Part shown: positions 1 through 10,904 of the stretch, piece after piece
Numbering within the stretch: position 1 is the stretch's first letter
Layout: each line of letters begins with the position of its first letter
Origin: Branchipolynoe longqiensis
Lineage: Eukaryota; Annelida; Polychaeta; Phyllodocida; Polynoidae
Length of the DNA stretch: 64,000 bases
Assembly (NCBI GenBank): GCA_030323885.1
Contig: CM059194.1
Coordinates: 9,410,963-9,474,962, forward strand
Direction of reading: 5' to 3'
Notes under the pieces: model-generated
What the model was told of the DNA's origin: nothing
What the model saw: the letters and a program-made list of their open reading frames with translations, nothing else
Databases searched by the model: none
Program-made: the position numbers and the translations under genes

Positions 1-69
1 GCCGCGTGGTGAGCGAGCACGTGGCGTGGGCGGCGATCAGGGTGAGTCCGTGGTGTTGCGCCTCCTGCG

Positions 70-381
70 TCACTTGATGGCCCTGTCGTCGGGCGAGCTG
101 CTCTTGAGGCGCTTACTTGTACCAAAGGTTTCAAGCACGTGGATCCGCTCTGACATGGTGGGTGCCAGGTCAGCTTGCTGCTTCATCGAATCAGTGACTG
201 ATTGGCGGAGTAGCGAGATCTGCGCCACCGCCAACATTTCGTCGTCACTCGTCTCGTCCGTTACGGTTTTTAGTTTTACCACAACGGAGCGTGGTCGTCC
301 GCTCTGCCGTGGTGTGCGTGTGGTGTCATTGGCTGGTGCCGCAGTCGCTGCAGACCGGCGGGCTGATTTGCGTGCCGGCAT
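70..381 (-). pseudogene. Gag-like N-terminal fragment of a YR retroelement
   Basis: About 103 codons read leftwards from a Met codon at 381 to a stop at 70. The protein starts basic and Arg/Ala/Ser-rich, carries a GRP AT-hook-like core near residues 28-30, and continues as a polar helical segment. The Gag-like ORFs of the other YR retroelements here (near 7.4, 14.2 and 22.0 kb) also begin with a basic GRP-containing segment, and this one sits about 350 bp downstream of the same kind of terminal stem-loop. This is the basis for the call. No nucleic-acid-binding knuckle is reached before the stop, so the ORF is truncated or frameshifted, and any remainder lies left of the window. Similarity is by pattern only; moderate to low confidence. 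Confidence 0.4.
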
Positions 382-720
382 GGTGGCGTGGTGGTGCGAT
401 GTTAGGCGGTCTTGGGGAGGTCTTGGAGAACAGCCAGAAGGCATGAGAAAAGAGGTGTTGGTGGTCCGGCGTCTGGTGGAAAAGTGGGAGGAGTTTGGGG
501 AGGGCGGAAGTGAAAGGGGGGGAAGGGTACCAGCGGCGGCACCAGCGCAGGGCGATGGTGGCGCCGCCTGGAGGTATGGGAGGAGGTGAGAGGCGGGGGG
601 AGGGGGAGAGAGGGGCACCGGGGCGGTGCGAGGGTGGCGCCGCCTGGAGTTAGGTGGGTAGGGGAGAGGTGGGGGGAGGCCGGTAGGAAGGGGGGGGGGG
701 AGGGCCGACCGCCTCTATCC
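382..720 (-). other. GC-rich leader between terminal stem-loop and Gag-like ORF
   Basis: G-rich on the plus strand, with GGGGAGG-type runs. Composition changes sharply at about 720 to AT-rich flank, which probably marks the 5' end of the element. No gene is seen here. The open frames on both strands follow from the purine/pyrimidine bias. Confidence 0.4.
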
Positions 721-730
721 CGAATTACCC

Positions 731-748
731 ATATTGCCTCAGCAATAT
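731..748 (-). repeat. Terminal stem-loop of YR retroelement (copy 1)
   Basis: Perfect 7-bp stem ATATTGC/GCAATAT with a CTCA loop, preceded on the plus strand by AATTACCC. The same AATTACCC plus stem-loop arrangement occurs at 14,299, 15,350 and 22,204. It lies at the boundary between GC-rich element sequence and AT-rich flank. Confidence 0.6.
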
Positions 749-757
749 TGACAATTG

Positions 758-2150
758 AATTGAAAAATTTGGATAAACTAGCATCATCATTAAAAATTCA
801 GTAGCTATGGAGTCATGCACTTTTATAATTGATATTGTCAATTTTACTTTCAGGAGAACAAACTTAGCTGAAATTCAGTCCCAATGTCTCATATCACAGT
901 ATGTATATTCTCTTAATACGCCAACTAATTTATGCTGAACTGTCCTATTATAAATATATGGTGCTATCTACAGGGATGAAAGATCTCTGTGATTTAGCCA
1001 ATTTCCAAAATTTGTGAAAATTGCGGATTTCCATGATTTGTTATATTTACCGAGTAACATTATATAAAGTCGTCAGCTGGCAGCTGTAGTTGTGTAGGCA
1101 GGCTAATATGAAACCACTACAGGCAAGTAGAAGTAAGGCAGAGTATAGAGTGACAGGTAGAGAGAGCTTGCACCCTCAGTTTTATTAGTATATAGTGGTT
1201 TTAGAATTCAAGATGGCCTGTCACATGACCAATCCTCCAATCAACAGTATGCATTCACATGTCCACCAATCAACAGTATGCATTCCAGTATCCATGCCTT
1301 GGTTGTTTTGGCCTACCTGCCCTGTTGTGTCTGGGTGTGCAGTGATCCGTATCTAACAGTTGGGGGGGGAGGGGGTTGTGAGCAGAGCTGCTAAGGCCCT
1401 ATCACAGTAACAGTAGTGCCCCTCTCACACTATCTATATGTAAAAATATACGGATTTTCGGTTAAGAATTATATATTGGCAGAGAGCATTATTATTCTTG
1501 GATACTGGAGTGGGACTGATATTATGTAATCTAAAGGTAACTAAAGTCAACAGAAGTCCACTCCCATTGTACATGATACTGAGTGAGGTAAACTATATGT
1601 TATCTACTAAGAGTGGAGTTGATGGAAATGTACATGATGCTGAATAGAGTAAACCATCTGTTATATATGATGTTTGGAGTTAATGAAAAGAGTTCCTTTG
1701 CAAGAAGCAGTACAGGATGGTTGAAATGTTCTCTATGTGTTCATACAGAATACAAAGGAGGAAAAGAATGATTTTACTATATATACAAATCTGTAACTGT
1801 TTGCAAGGTCCTGTCCACCCAAGACCACCGACTGACCCACCAGCCTAATTTGCATATGTATAGAGTGCACCACCTGCAGCTGGCTTGAGTGACAGCCCCT
1901 AATGGGGTGGTCACCCACCCAGTCTGTGGGGGAGTGTCTCATTGGCTGGTTGGGGAATGTCCGGTCACCTGACTCCCTTGGCCTATCCTGACCACACACT
2001 AGTCTCAGCTAATTAATTATTCATGAGTTTGCTTCAGACACACTGAAGGAGAATCACTCTCATCCTGGCTCTTGAGTGAGACAGACCAACTTCTGAGCAG
2101 GACCTCAGACACTCTGTCTGATGCTATCAAAATTCAGCTATTCTAATTGA
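758..2150. other. AT-rich intergenic DNA with small duplications
   Basis: No gene is supported. It contains a short direct repeat (CCAATCAACAGTATGCATTC near 1,232 and 1,264), a degenerate duplication around 1,569-1,670, and the dispersed repeat at 1,289-1,436. It ends where GC content jumps at the truncated YR element. Confidence 0.6.
1289..1436 (+). repeat. Dispersed repeat, copy 1
   Basis: A segment beginning TCCATGCCTTGGTTG and ending CCTCTCACACTATCTAT recurs in the same orientation at 5,557-5,705 with scattered differences. No coding potential or tRNA-like head is visible; probably part of an old interspersed repeat. Confidence 0.65.
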
Positions 2151-2162
2151 GTGTACACGCAT

Positions 2163-3333
2163 CGTCGTCGAGGGTCGGGGCGCTTTCTGCTGGTCGGCCG
2201 ACGTCTCCCGCGCCTACTGCCAGCTTCGAGCCGACCCCCTCTCCACACCCCTCTTCGGCATCACGGTCGACGGCCGCGCCTACCTCGATATAGCCCTGCC
2301 CTTCGGCTGCAGGACCTCGGGCGCGGCGTGCGTCAGGGTCACCACCGCGGTGGCGTGGATCCTAGGCCACCGCGGGTTCTTCACAGCGGTCTACGTCGAT
2401 GACTTCGTCGGGTGCGAGGCCTCCTACCTCGACGCGATGCGGGCGTTCGACACCCTCCGGGAGGTCTGCGCCGCCCTCGGGCTCGAGCTCGCCCCCGACA
2501 AGTGCTGCCCCCCAACCGTCCGCCTCACCTGGTTGGGCATCGAATTCGACTCGGAGGCCATGGTCCTCCGCATACCGGATGACAAGATGGACGATGTCAT
2601 CGAGGAGTGCGAGCGCTGGCTCGTCCGCCCCACACTCACCAGGAAGGCCCTCCAGAGGCTTGTCGGCCGCCTCACGCACTTTAGCACGTGCATAGTCGCG
2701 GCTCGGAAGTTCATGGGCCGCATCCTCTGGAGCCTCTGCGCGGCCCCCGCGGCCGGAGCCGCGGGCGTCGACCCAGAGCTCCGGAAGGACGTCCATTGGT
2801 TCCGGGACTTCGCGGCGGCTGGGAACGGCGTCTGCCTCCTTCCCCCAGCCGTCCGCCCCCGCTGGGTCGTCGAGTGCGACTCCTGCCTCACCGGCGGAGG
2901 CGCATTCTCTGCAAACGCCTGTTTCTCCGAGGCCTACCACCAGGAGATGATGACGGCCTACCCCTCGATTCACGAGCTGGAGGCCGTGAACCTCGTCCTC
3001 GCGGTCCGCGCCCTCGGGCCCGACGCCCCGGGCGGGTACCGGATCGTCATAAACACTGACAACGCCACATCTGCGAGCGCCCTCGAGTCCGGCCGCGCCG
3101 CCGACCCGACCCTCGGCGCGTGCGCCAGCGAGCTCTGGCTGCTCGCGGCGCTCGGCTCCTTCGACATTACCGTCCACCACAAGCCCAGCGTCGACCTGGT
3201 CCTTGCGGACGCACTCAGCCGCGCGCACTACTCCCGGGAAGCCCTCGACTTGGTCCGCAGGGAATGCCGTAGCAGGGGGATCCGTAGATTGCGTGTACGG
3301 CACTCGCCGGATATGTTCACACATGACCTTTAA
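2163..3333 (+). CDS. DIRS-type reverse transcriptase-RNase H, 5'-truncated
   Basis: Open in one frame from the truncated junction to a stop at 3,333; the first Met of the intact stretch is at 2,350, but the RT homology begins upstream near 2,185. RT motif A (SADVSRAY) lies near 2,197 and the catalytic box VYVDDF near 2,390, both intact. The connection region is followed by RNase H with VECDSCLTGGGA, HELEAVN, INTDNA and ADALSR, the usual DIRS-type order. The protein would copy element RNA and remove the RNA strand. The fingers region and Gag-like ORF are absent, so this copy could not act alone. Long reverse-strand ORFs over it are GC-driven shadows. Confidence 0.88.
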
Positions 3334-3342
3334 TCATTCCAG

Positions 3343-4368
3343 AATACGGCGCGCGCGCCCACGAGCACCTGATGACGCTCCACCGCGCCGCCCTCACACC
3401 CGGGACCTGGCGCAACCGTGATCGACACGCCAGGCGCTACCTGGAGTTCGCCATCGAGTGGGGAGTCGACCACCTGGCCCCCGCCCCCTACGACGTCGGG
3501 CAGTTCATCGCCCACCTGCACCGCCTCCTGCCATCCCCGGCCTCCGTCGCCAACGCCCTGTCGGGGGCGCGCTCCTGGGTCCGGGAGGCGGGGGGCGACG
3601 TTGCCCCCTTTGACGCCCCCTTCGCGTCGCGGGTGAAGCGCGGCGGCGAACGCCTCTTCGCGGCTTCCACCCGCCGTGCTCCTCCCGTCACCCCCGAGAT
3701 GCTACCCCTCATCTACAGACACATGCGCGCCCAAGGGCACCTCGGGGTTGCCCCCTGGGCCGCCATCATCATCGCCTACTTCAGCTTCCTGAGGCAGTCG
3801 AACATCCTCTCCCCCATCCACACCCCTTGGGGGGGGGCCTCACACCTTGCGCAGGGATGACGTCCAGCCGGTTCCCGGGGGCTTGCGCCTCCGGGTCACC
3901 TCATCCAAGACCATCCGCTCCCCGGCGCAGGCCGTCTCGATCTTCGTGCCTGCCCTCGCCGGATCGCCGCTCTGCCCAGCCCGTGCTTGGCGGCGTGCCC
4001 TCGCCCTGGTGCCTGCGTCCGGGGCCGCCCCGGCTTTCCTCGCCCGCGTCGGCGTCCCCCTCACGCCTCGGGACGTCACCCCCCTCCTCCGCGCCGCCTT
4101 GGGCGTGGCCTTCGTGCCCCGCGCCGAGGAATTCACCCTGCACGGCCTCCGCCGAGGCGCCGCGCAGGCGTGCGCGTTGAGGGGCGTGGACCTCTCCGCC
4201 ATCATGGCCCAGGGCACCTGGGAGTCCGACGCGGTGCACGCCTACGTGCCCCATCAGGTGACCTCGGTCGCCCCGAGAGCCTTGGCCTTGTGTTTTGGGT
4301 CGGCTCCCGGGCCTACCTCCTCCCAGATCCTTCCGGGCCCCTCTGCTGACGTGGACGAGGTCGACTGA
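3343..4368 (+). pseudogene. Tyrosine recombinase of element 1, one frameshift
   Basis: Phage-integrase-type recombinase that would insert circular element DNA. The SAM-like N-terminal domain starts just after an AG at 3,341-3,342 and includes GTWRNRDRHARRYL. The catalytic core has FLRQSN (first Arg), HGLRRG (HxxR) and GTWESDAVHAYVP (Trp and nucleophile Tyr). All expected catalytic residues are visible, but the frame changes at a run of nine G near 3,830: the first part reads in the frame of 3,372, the rest in the frame of 3,847. A single-base indel in the homopolymer, biological or from sequencing, would explain it. The last 24 codons lie inside repeat B1. Confidence 0.85.
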
Positions 4369-4490
4369 CCTGCCCAAGAACTTTGCATGCCCTCTACTAC
4401 CCCCTTGCTTCATACTGATTGTGTACCTGTTTTGCTGAATAAACCCCTTCCTTTACTCCCACCTCCGTCTCGGGCTTCCTCTGTCCGGAT
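4297..4490 (+). repeat. Split direct repeat B1 of element 1
   Basis: 194 bp repeated almost exactly at 4,667-4,859; the second copy has one fewer C in a C run and a T/C difference. It overlaps the end of the recombinase reading frame and includes an AATAAA at 4,439. Confidence 0.85.
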
Positions 4491-4666
4491 TGGCTCATAA
4501 TTCCGAATTGTGGTTGATCCGGCGGGAAGCTCGAGACGCCCCCTACCAGGCTTCCCGGAACCTCCCCTCCTTCCCGCCCTTTCCCCTGACCTGCATTCGG
4601 CCTCCTATCCTCACGTCAATGGATTTGCCACACCCACCCACCCTCTTGTTGTAGGCCACTGCGTGG
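4491..4666 (+). repeat. A2 segment of element 1, starting with a stem-loop
   Basis: Unique 176 bp between B1 and B2. By Ngaro/PAT logic this is the A2 copy whose A1 partner was lost by 5' truncation. It begins with a 7-bp stem CATAATT/AATTGTG (one G-U pair) at 4,496-4,512, only 5 nt from the B1/A2 junction. Confidence 0.65.
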
Positions 4667-4859
4667 GGGTCGGCTCCCGGGCCTACCTCCTCCCAGATCC
4701 TTCCGGGCCCCTCTGCCGACGTGGACGAGGTCGACTGACCTGCCCAAGAACTTTGCATGCCCTCTACTACCCCTTGCTTCATACTGATTGTGTACCTGTT
4801 TTGCTGAATAAACCCCTTCCTTTACTCCCACCTCCGTCTCGGGCTTCCTCTGTCCGGAT
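4667..4859 (+). repeat. Split direct repeat B2, 3' end of element 1
   Basis: Second B copy. The match to B1 stops at GTCCGGA, which should be the 3' end of the element. Confidence 0.85.
4807..4812 (+). terminator. Polyadenylation signal in repeat B2
   Basis: AATAAA in the context GCTGAATAAACCCC; the twin copy is at 4,439-4,444 in B1. It could direct 3' end formation of element transcripts. Confidence 0.45.
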
Positions 4860-5556
4860 CAGGTCTAAGAATTATACTTTTCTTCAGGTAGTGGTAACAA
4901 ATGATACATGGAGAAATATATTTAGTCATATCTTTCGAACAAAACAAACAAAATCTATTGTGTAAGCCCACAGACATTGCTACTGATTTCACTTAATGTC
5001 TGGGGCTGAAGGAAGAAAGGGTGATTTTGCCCTCTTCTTAAATATGTACCTAAACCACCATCCCATCTATTCTATGACTTTGCATGTAGCCTTTCAGAAT
5101 ATACACTTAACAGAGAACCGGAATATTTCAAATTTGTGCGATTCTGGCATGATATATTCTATGGCCTAGCTCATAAATGTGATGCCTTTAAATCTGAAAG
5201 GGTGAAGGAGTTGACATCGAACACAGAAATGTGCAAACAATTTAATGCTCACCTTAAGCCCATAAAATACATTGCTTCTCATTCCTCCCAGGTTAATTCA
5301 CTTTCCTTATGCAGTACGTTATATATCGATGGAACAAAAAACAAACTGAAAGAGAATCCTAGTGAGACCAGCTGTTTGCCGAAAATATCAATGAATGTAA
5401 ATGAGTTAGTACCATTGATATTTTGTACAGGAATAGTGTGTGACATGATCTGGCATGCTGTAACCTTTCACAAAATAAATAGGGCATAGGAATATAAATG
5501 AGGTAGTACCACTTATATTTTGTATGGGAACTGGGGGACACAATCTGGCACGCTGT
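4860..5556. other. AT-rich DNA with two degenerate 97-bp repeat units
   Basis: No gene. Near 5,395-5,530 are two diverged units of the tandem family seen at 6,490-6,960 (core ATATTTTGTATGGG, CACAAAATAAATAGGGCATAGGAAT). Confidence 0.5.
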
Positions 5557-5705
5557 ATCCAAGCCTTGGTTGTTTATGGCTACAGTGCTCTGTTGTGTCT
5601 GGGTGTGCAGTGATCCGTAAATAATAGTTGGGGAGAAGGGGGTATGTGAGAAGAGCAGCTAAGGCTCTGTAACACTAAAAGTAGTGCCCCTCTCACACTA
5701 TCTAT
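5557..5705 (+). repeat. Dispersed repeat, copy 2
   Basis: Same segment as 1,289-1,436 in direct orientation. It includes GTTGTGTCTGGGTGTGCAGT in both copies. Confidence 0.65.
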
Positions 5706-5885
5706 AACTACATAATGTCTATATAGAACTCAGGAAAGGATCACCAGCACCACATAATACCTTAATGCCTCTGATCCTATATATCGTTTACCTTTTCATA
5801 TAACAATTGTAATTCACTATAGACTAGTTCACACCATCCTCCAATGTCTAATTATCGGAAAATCTTACACTGCTAAATAAATTAC

Positions 5886-6480
5886 AAATGCTACAGAACA
5901 GAGCACTAAAGGTATGTCTCCAGGTCCACAAAAGATTCCCAATGATGGAACTCCACATTAAATGCAACACAAAACTACTAACAAATAGAAAAGAACTACA
6001 CCACCAGCTACTTGCACACCACTACACCACACAACAAGGTCTCACAGTGACTGCTGGTAGAAACACCAGACATACAGGCGCACCAGTGCTAAAAGAAACG
6101 ATAAGCATTTATAAAATACATGAGAAAAGTGTGTTAATCATGGCTGCACAAGCCTGGAACAATCAACCATCTCCAGTCAGAGCAATCAAGAAACTGGAGC
6201 TCTATAAACAATTCCTAAAAAAGAACAAATAAAAACCATACACCATCATATCGGAACCAAATATCACCTGACCGTGGGCAGTCAAGGCAAACTGTTAAAG
6301 AGCACACATGCCAAGGGCAGGTCACGGAAGAGGGTACACATCAAACCTATAAATACACAGCCATCTGGAGTCCTGGGACGGTTGGCAGAAATGAGGCCAT
6401 AGTCCACCTTGTTATGTGTTCTCGCACAAATCTGCTTATATGCTATGGACAGTATAAACACAACCTCAATTTTAACAAAT
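5886..6480 (+). pseudogene. 3' end of a CR1/L2-like LINE
   Basis: The open frame 5,886-6,232 encodes the last about 114 residues of a non-LTR reverse transcriptase ORF. It begins LQNRALKVCLQVHK and includes MAAQAWNNQ near its end. The longer LINE at 56.9-57.8 kb has matching positions (LQNRALKICLKVDK, MAAKAWNAQ). The 3' UTR ends near 6,475 with GCTATGGACAGTATAAACAC, the shared tail also found at 21.55, 58.26 and 59.13 kb. The RT catalytic domain is absent, so this is a 5'-truncated insertion. Confidence 0.8.
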
Positions 6481-6489
6481 AATTGAAAA

Positions 6490-6975
6490 ACCCATATTTT
6501 GTATGGGATTAGTGTGTGACATGAACTAGCACGATGTAGCCTTTCACAAAATAAACAGGCTGTAAGAATGTAAATGAGAAAATTGTGCCATTGAGATTTT
6601 GTGTAGGAGCAGTGTGACGATATGGAACCTTCTAGCCTTTGATAAAATGAATAGGGCATTGGAATGTAAATAACGTTTGTATCATTGATATTTGTTATGG
6701 GGGCATTGTCTGACATGATCTGGCATGCTGTAGCCTTTCACAAAATAAATAGCGCTTTGGAATGTAAATGAGTTAGTACCACTGATATTTTGTATGGGAG
6801 CAGTGTGACATGGACTAGCACGCTATAGCCTTTCACAAAATAAATAGACTAGGACTGTACATGAGAAAATTGTACCATTGATATTTTGTGTGGGAGCAGT
6901 GTGATGATATGGCACCTTCTAGCCTTTGATAAAATAAATAGGGCATAGGAATGTAAATGCAGACCTGTGCGCCTT
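6490..6975. repeat. Tandem array of about 97-bp units
   Basis: Five diverged units start at about 6,493, 6,592, 6,690, 6,785 and 6,880. Each has the order ATATTTTGTATGGGAGCAGTG, GACATGATCTGGCACGCTG, then CCTTTCACAAAATAAATAGG. Related units occur at 5.4-5.5 kb and 13.08-13.33 kb. Confidence 0.75.
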
Positions 6976-7133
6976 CCGGATTTTTCCGGATTTGTTCCAG
7001 ATTGCAAGGATAAATATGCAAATACGGATTCTCGGCCTTTGTTCCGGAAATTGGTGTATTTTTTAACCCACTAAAAGTTACTGATCGCGTCTGTACAAAT
7101 ACTGAACGTATTACTGAAAATCTCTGAAAAAAA

Positions 7134-7390
7134 GTGGTGAATGACCGTGGGGTCATTCGGGGTCATTGCGGGGTGCGCAGGGCAGCGAAGTCGTTGGCCC
7201 CCCCCCACGCCTGGGGGGGGGGGGGGTTCAACCACACCCCTACACACCACTTGACCTGCATTCCCACTGACCCTGCCTGCCTGCTACTCACACAGCACAC
7301 AACCCACTCACACACATGAGCGCCTCGCCACCGCACATCCCACTGGTCACTCTGCCTCAAACCACAGGACTGACCACGCCAAACTATCTT
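7134..7390 (+). repeat. Split direct repeat A1 of element 2 with terminal stem-loop
   Basis: It matches 12,264-12,534 except for the lengths of C and G runs and a few bases. It starts with a perfect 8-bp stem GAATGACC/GGTCATTC and GTGG loop at 7,139-7,158, 5 nt from the repeat start. Confidence 0.9.
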
Positions 7391-7438
7391 GGCACCGCCA
7401 GATCAATATCATAACATATTCACCGACGCACACACAAC

Positions 7439-8851
7439 ATGCCGAGAAATGGTTCATCAGGTAAGGGCAGGAAGACAGGGAGGCCCACGGGCTCCAAAAA
7501 CAAGCCTAAGGGAGGACCCTCAGCCACCACCGGGACAGTGCCTACACTCGACCTGGGAGACAGCCGGGGAGCGCGGAGCAGCACTCCCCAGGATACCGAT
7601 GACTCATACATCCTGCCCGGGCAGCGGTCCCCGGCCTCGCCAGTCCATCACCCCTCCCCGGCCATCGGGGCGCCCCCGACATCCCCTGGTAGGGACCTGG
7701 ATACCATGCAAGCTCCAGCAGATGGAGGCGCGCATGGAGCACCGACTGGATACACGCATGGCAGCCATTCACGACGCGATCATGGACATAGCGCGGCAGG
7801 GCGCGGAGCGCGACGCTCACCACGTGCGCACCCCCCCTCCCCCGGCCCGCGTGGAGTGGCGCGCTCGGGACGGCTCTCCGCCGCCTCCCCCGGCCCATGG
7901 GGCGCCCGCCGCCGCACGCGCACACGCAGCCGACCACGTGGCTCCCGCAGCCGCCAGGGCCGTGGCTCCAGCCCAGCGTCTCTGCCAGGCGGCCGGGCCG
8001 CCTCCCCCGCCCCGGCACAGACTCAGGTCGCTCTCCCCCGGCTACAACCCTGCATATGTCGACCGGCAGGTGGGTGCGTGGCGCGACCAATACGGCCGCC
8101 TACCCCCCCCCCAGCCCAAGGGAGGGACGCTGAGATACGCGATGAGCAGCAGCTCAGGATGCAGCGGCTACAGCACATAGACGATGACGTGGCGCGGTAC
8201 GAGGCAAGACATCGGCGACTGGAAGGTAGGCGAGCCGTAATGCACGACATATTCATCACCAACCCTATTTCTAAACCCTATATGTATCTGGATCGTAGCG
8301 ACTGCCAATCCGCCGCTCACAAACTAGCCGCCCGTGGCACCATGACAGAGCGTGAGTACCTCGCTGCATTTATGGCACTCATTGATGACCATGAGGTATA
8401 CGACCCCCGTGATTTCCTTGACATGCTCGACCACTTTAGGTGCATCACGGAGGAATGTAAGACTAAACCCTGGCCAATGGTGCGCAGCTGGTCGCAGCGC
8501 ATATTCGACAGCATCGAAAGGAGAAAAATGCGATGGACTGATAGGTCGGATATGAAACACGAACGACTCACCTACTATACGGCCACGCCCACCCCCGACG
8601 ATAGGGCGGCCAGGGCCCCGGCTCGGGACAACAACAGTAAACAGGCACGGGGGCGAATCGAGTTCGAAACCCACGAGCGCCCATGTGTCGCCTACAACTC
8701 CGCACGCCACTGCACCCTCCCCCAGCGCCACCACGACGGCCCGGACGACGTGGTACGTGCATGCGCACATTGCTTCAAAGTCAGACAGATAGGCTTTGAC
8801 CACTCAGAGCAGCAGTGTAGGCGCAAGGCGCGTGATAATCCAAAGGATTGA
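7439..8851 (+). CDS. Gag-like ORF of element 2
   Basis: The presumed structural protein of the retroelement. The N-terminus is basic with GRPTGSKNKPKGG (AT-hook-like). A conserved helical domain in the C-terminal half includes WPMVRSWSQRIF and a tail rich in Cys/His (CAHCFKVRQIGFDHSEQQC) that could bind nucleic acid. The 470-codon frame is open throughout, but from about 7,690 to 8,110 another frame (the one starting at 7,389) looks more protein-like, with a helix near MEARMEHRLDTRMAAIHDAI and the GYNPAYVD segment. Two compensating frameshifts, one near the C run at 8,103-8,112, probably exist. A stop at 8,849-8,851 ends it upstream of a Pro-rich linker. Confidence 0.7.
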   Translation: MPRNGSSGKGRKTGRPTGSKNKPKGGPSATTGTVPTLDLGDSRGARSSTPQDTDDSYILPGQRSPASPVHHPSPAIGAPPTSPGRDLDTMQAPADGGAHGAPTGYTHGSHSRRDHGHSAAGRGARRSPRAHPPSPGPRGVARSGRLSAASPGPWGARRRTRTRSRPRGSRSRQGRGSSPASLPGGRAASPAPAQTQVALPRLQPCICRPAGGCVARPIRPPTPPPAQGRDAEIRDEQQLRMQRLQHIDDDVARYEARHRRLEGRRAVMHDIFITNPISKPYMYLDRSDCQSAAHKLAARGTMTEREYLAAFMALIDDHEVYDPRDFLDMLDHFRCITEECKTKPWPMVRSWSQRIFDSIERRKMRWTDRSDMKHERLTYYTATPTPDDRAARAPARDNNSKQARGRIEFETHERPCVAYNSARHCTLPQRHHDGPDDVVRACAHCFKVRQIGFDHSEQQCRRKARDNPKD

Positions 8852-9116
8852 TGCCGTGGGACGGGGAGGAGCACCGGCGCCCCTCCCCCCCCCAACCCCC
8901 GCCCTCCCTTCCCCCCCTGCCACCCCCCCCACACCTTCGCCCCCCGCCTCACCCACACAACCCGCCCCTCACCACCTCACCGGGATCCCCCTACCACGCA
9001 CCGATGCCCCTCAGCCCGGCTCACGTGCCTCCCGCCACCCCCGCCCCGGTCCAACCCGGGGCAGCCACCACGGCGCACGTGCCCCCGACGGTGGCCACCC
9101 CCCCTTTGAACGGGTA

Positions 9117-10903
9117 AGGCTCCACTGTGCCCACGACTCAGCTACCCTCCCTGGCAGTAGCATCGACACAGACCCGCACCCCTACTGCGCTCACCGAAAA
9201 CACCACTGGCCCAGCCCCTCCCCCCACCTCTCCCCCGCCATAGCCAAAATATACAGTTGCGTGCGCAGCACAGGCCTCCCCAACGCCATTGCCGCCCGCA
9301 TCCCCGTACCCAGCGGCATAAAGGTCGACCGATGGCGTCACCGCCTCTCCGCCTCGGCCGACCACCGACAGCTCATCGATTTCCTAGCATACGGCTTCCC
9401 ACTAGGATACATGGGCCCCCCCGTCCGCCACCGGCGATGTCTCGAATCACCCGAGTGCGAACCAGCACCCGGTGGCGGTTGACCAATACATACGCAACGA
9501 GACAGACTGCGGGGCACTATACGGCCCCCACACCGACCCACCCTTCGCCCCATGGTTCCACGCATCACCTATCATGACGAGGCTGAAGACCGACCCCTCA
9601 AAGCGCAGGATAATAACAGACCTCTCATTTCCTGCTGCCACATCCGTCAACGCCTTCATCATGAAGAACACAGCTCTCGGCCACACCCACGACCACTGCC
9701 TCCCGTCGGTCGAGGGGATAACCCGCGAGCTCAGGCAGAGCGGCACTGGCAGCTACATGTTCACCATGGACATAAGTCGAGCCTACAAGAACTTCCGCTC
9801 GTGCCCACTCGACTGGCCACTGCTCGGGGCCCGGTGGAGAGGACAATTCTACCTTGACATATCTGTCCCTTTTGGCGCCCGCGGCTCGAGCTGCCATGTC
9901 CAGAGGGTCGCCGAGGCGATAACCTACATCCTCAGGGGGAGTGGCATCGCAGCCACCATGTACCTTGACGACCTCATTGTCGTCGCCCCCGACAAGCCCA
10001 CGGCCGACGCCCAGTTCGCAGTCGCACGCGACATATTTGACGAGCTCGGCCTGCCCGAGGCCAAAGAGAAGACACAGCCCCCCGCACAATCGGTGCGCTG
10101 GCTGGGCATCCGGATAGACGCCGCCAACATGACCCTCACCATGCCCCTCGACAAGGTCGCTAACACCATCAAGCTCGTCCACACGGCCGCCGCCAGGACC
10201 CACATCACAAAGAAGCAGCTCCAGGCACTACTGGGGAAGCTCCTCCGCCTAGCCAAGTGCGTCCACCCTGCCCGACTCTTCGTCGGCCGCCTCCTCCAAG
10301 CCCTCAGGGGGATGGATGGCGCACACACACCCATCACCGACGACATGAGGGCCGACCTTGCCTGGTTCCCCACCTTCACCGGCGGCTGGAACGGATCTGC
10401 CATCATACCCCCCAACGACCCGGGCAGGGAGATAGTTGTCGACGCATGCCTCCGGGGCATCGGCGGAGCCGACGACACCTGGGCATACTCCATGCCACTC
10501 ATGCACGGCTGCCACAACGAAGCCGACAGCACCACACAAATCGAGGCAATGAACGTCCTCGTCGCCCTACACACCCTCGCCTGTCCCGGCGATGAAGGGG
10601 GCCACATAGCCATACGCTGTGACAACATGGCGGCAGTCCACGTACTCGCCACTGGAAAGGGCCATGACCCCCGCCTCCTGAGCATAGCCAGGGCCGCTTG
10701 GATGTTCCAGGCGGTCCGGAATATAAGACTCACCTACCATCACATCCCCGGCGAACAGAACGTAGTAGCCGATGCCCTTAGCAGGGCACACATCAGCCCA
10801 CATTATAGACAAATAGCTATTAACATCTGCCAATACAGACGCCTTGCCCCCATAAAACCAGCCCTCCTAGACTACAGCCCCTTGCAACCTCTTTCTGTTC
10901 ACA
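9117..10903 (+). pseudogene. Reverse transcriptase-RNase H of element 2, one frameshift
   Basis: The RT begins in the frame of 8,796 (VPSGIKVDRWRHRL, LIDFLAYGFPLGY) and crosses into the frame of 9,472 at a run of seven C near 9,417-9,424; the joined product has the standard DIRS-type N-terminus. Motif A is FTMDISRAYKN and motif C is MYLDDL, both intact. RNase H follows with VVDACLRGIGG, IEAMNV, IRCDNMAAV and VVADALSR. The Pro-rich stretch upstream (8.85-9.10 kb) is a linker after the Gag-like ORF. The frame continues past 10,903 to 11,022 and overlaps the recombinase ORF, but that tail is probably spliced away or not conserved. Apart from one homopolymer indel it looks functional. Confidence 0.85.
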
Positions 10904-10904
10904 G
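10891..10904 (+). promoter_or_regulatory. Candidate splice acceptor before the recombinase of element 2
   Basis: CTTTCTGTTCACAG, a textbook polypyrimidine-AG, ends at 10,904 exactly where the recombinase homology becomes open. Equivalent sites exist in elements 1 and 3 with the same codon phase. Confidence 0.55.

Larger units (their letters stand above)
2163..4859 (+). mobile_element. 5'-truncated YR retrotransposon with split direct repeats (element 1)
   Basis: GC-rich DIRS/Ngaro/PAT-type element. It starts abruptly inside the reverse transcriptase, so the Gag-like ORF and the 5' A1 repeat are missing. It then carries RT-RNase H, a tyrosine recombinase and the 3' arrangement B1 (4,297-4,490), A2 (4,491-4,666), B2 (4,667-4,859). 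B1 and B2 are nearly identical. Split direct repeats of this form are known for Ngaro and PAT elements, so the YR class is secure; the clade within it is not. A related GC-rich copy lies at 28.1-30.2 kb in the opposite orientation. Confidence 0.85.

Noticed and set aside
2362..3324. 320-codon minus-strand ORF over the RT of element 1
   Set aside because: It is the mirror of a GC-rich coding region; the plus frame has full RT and RNase H motifs.
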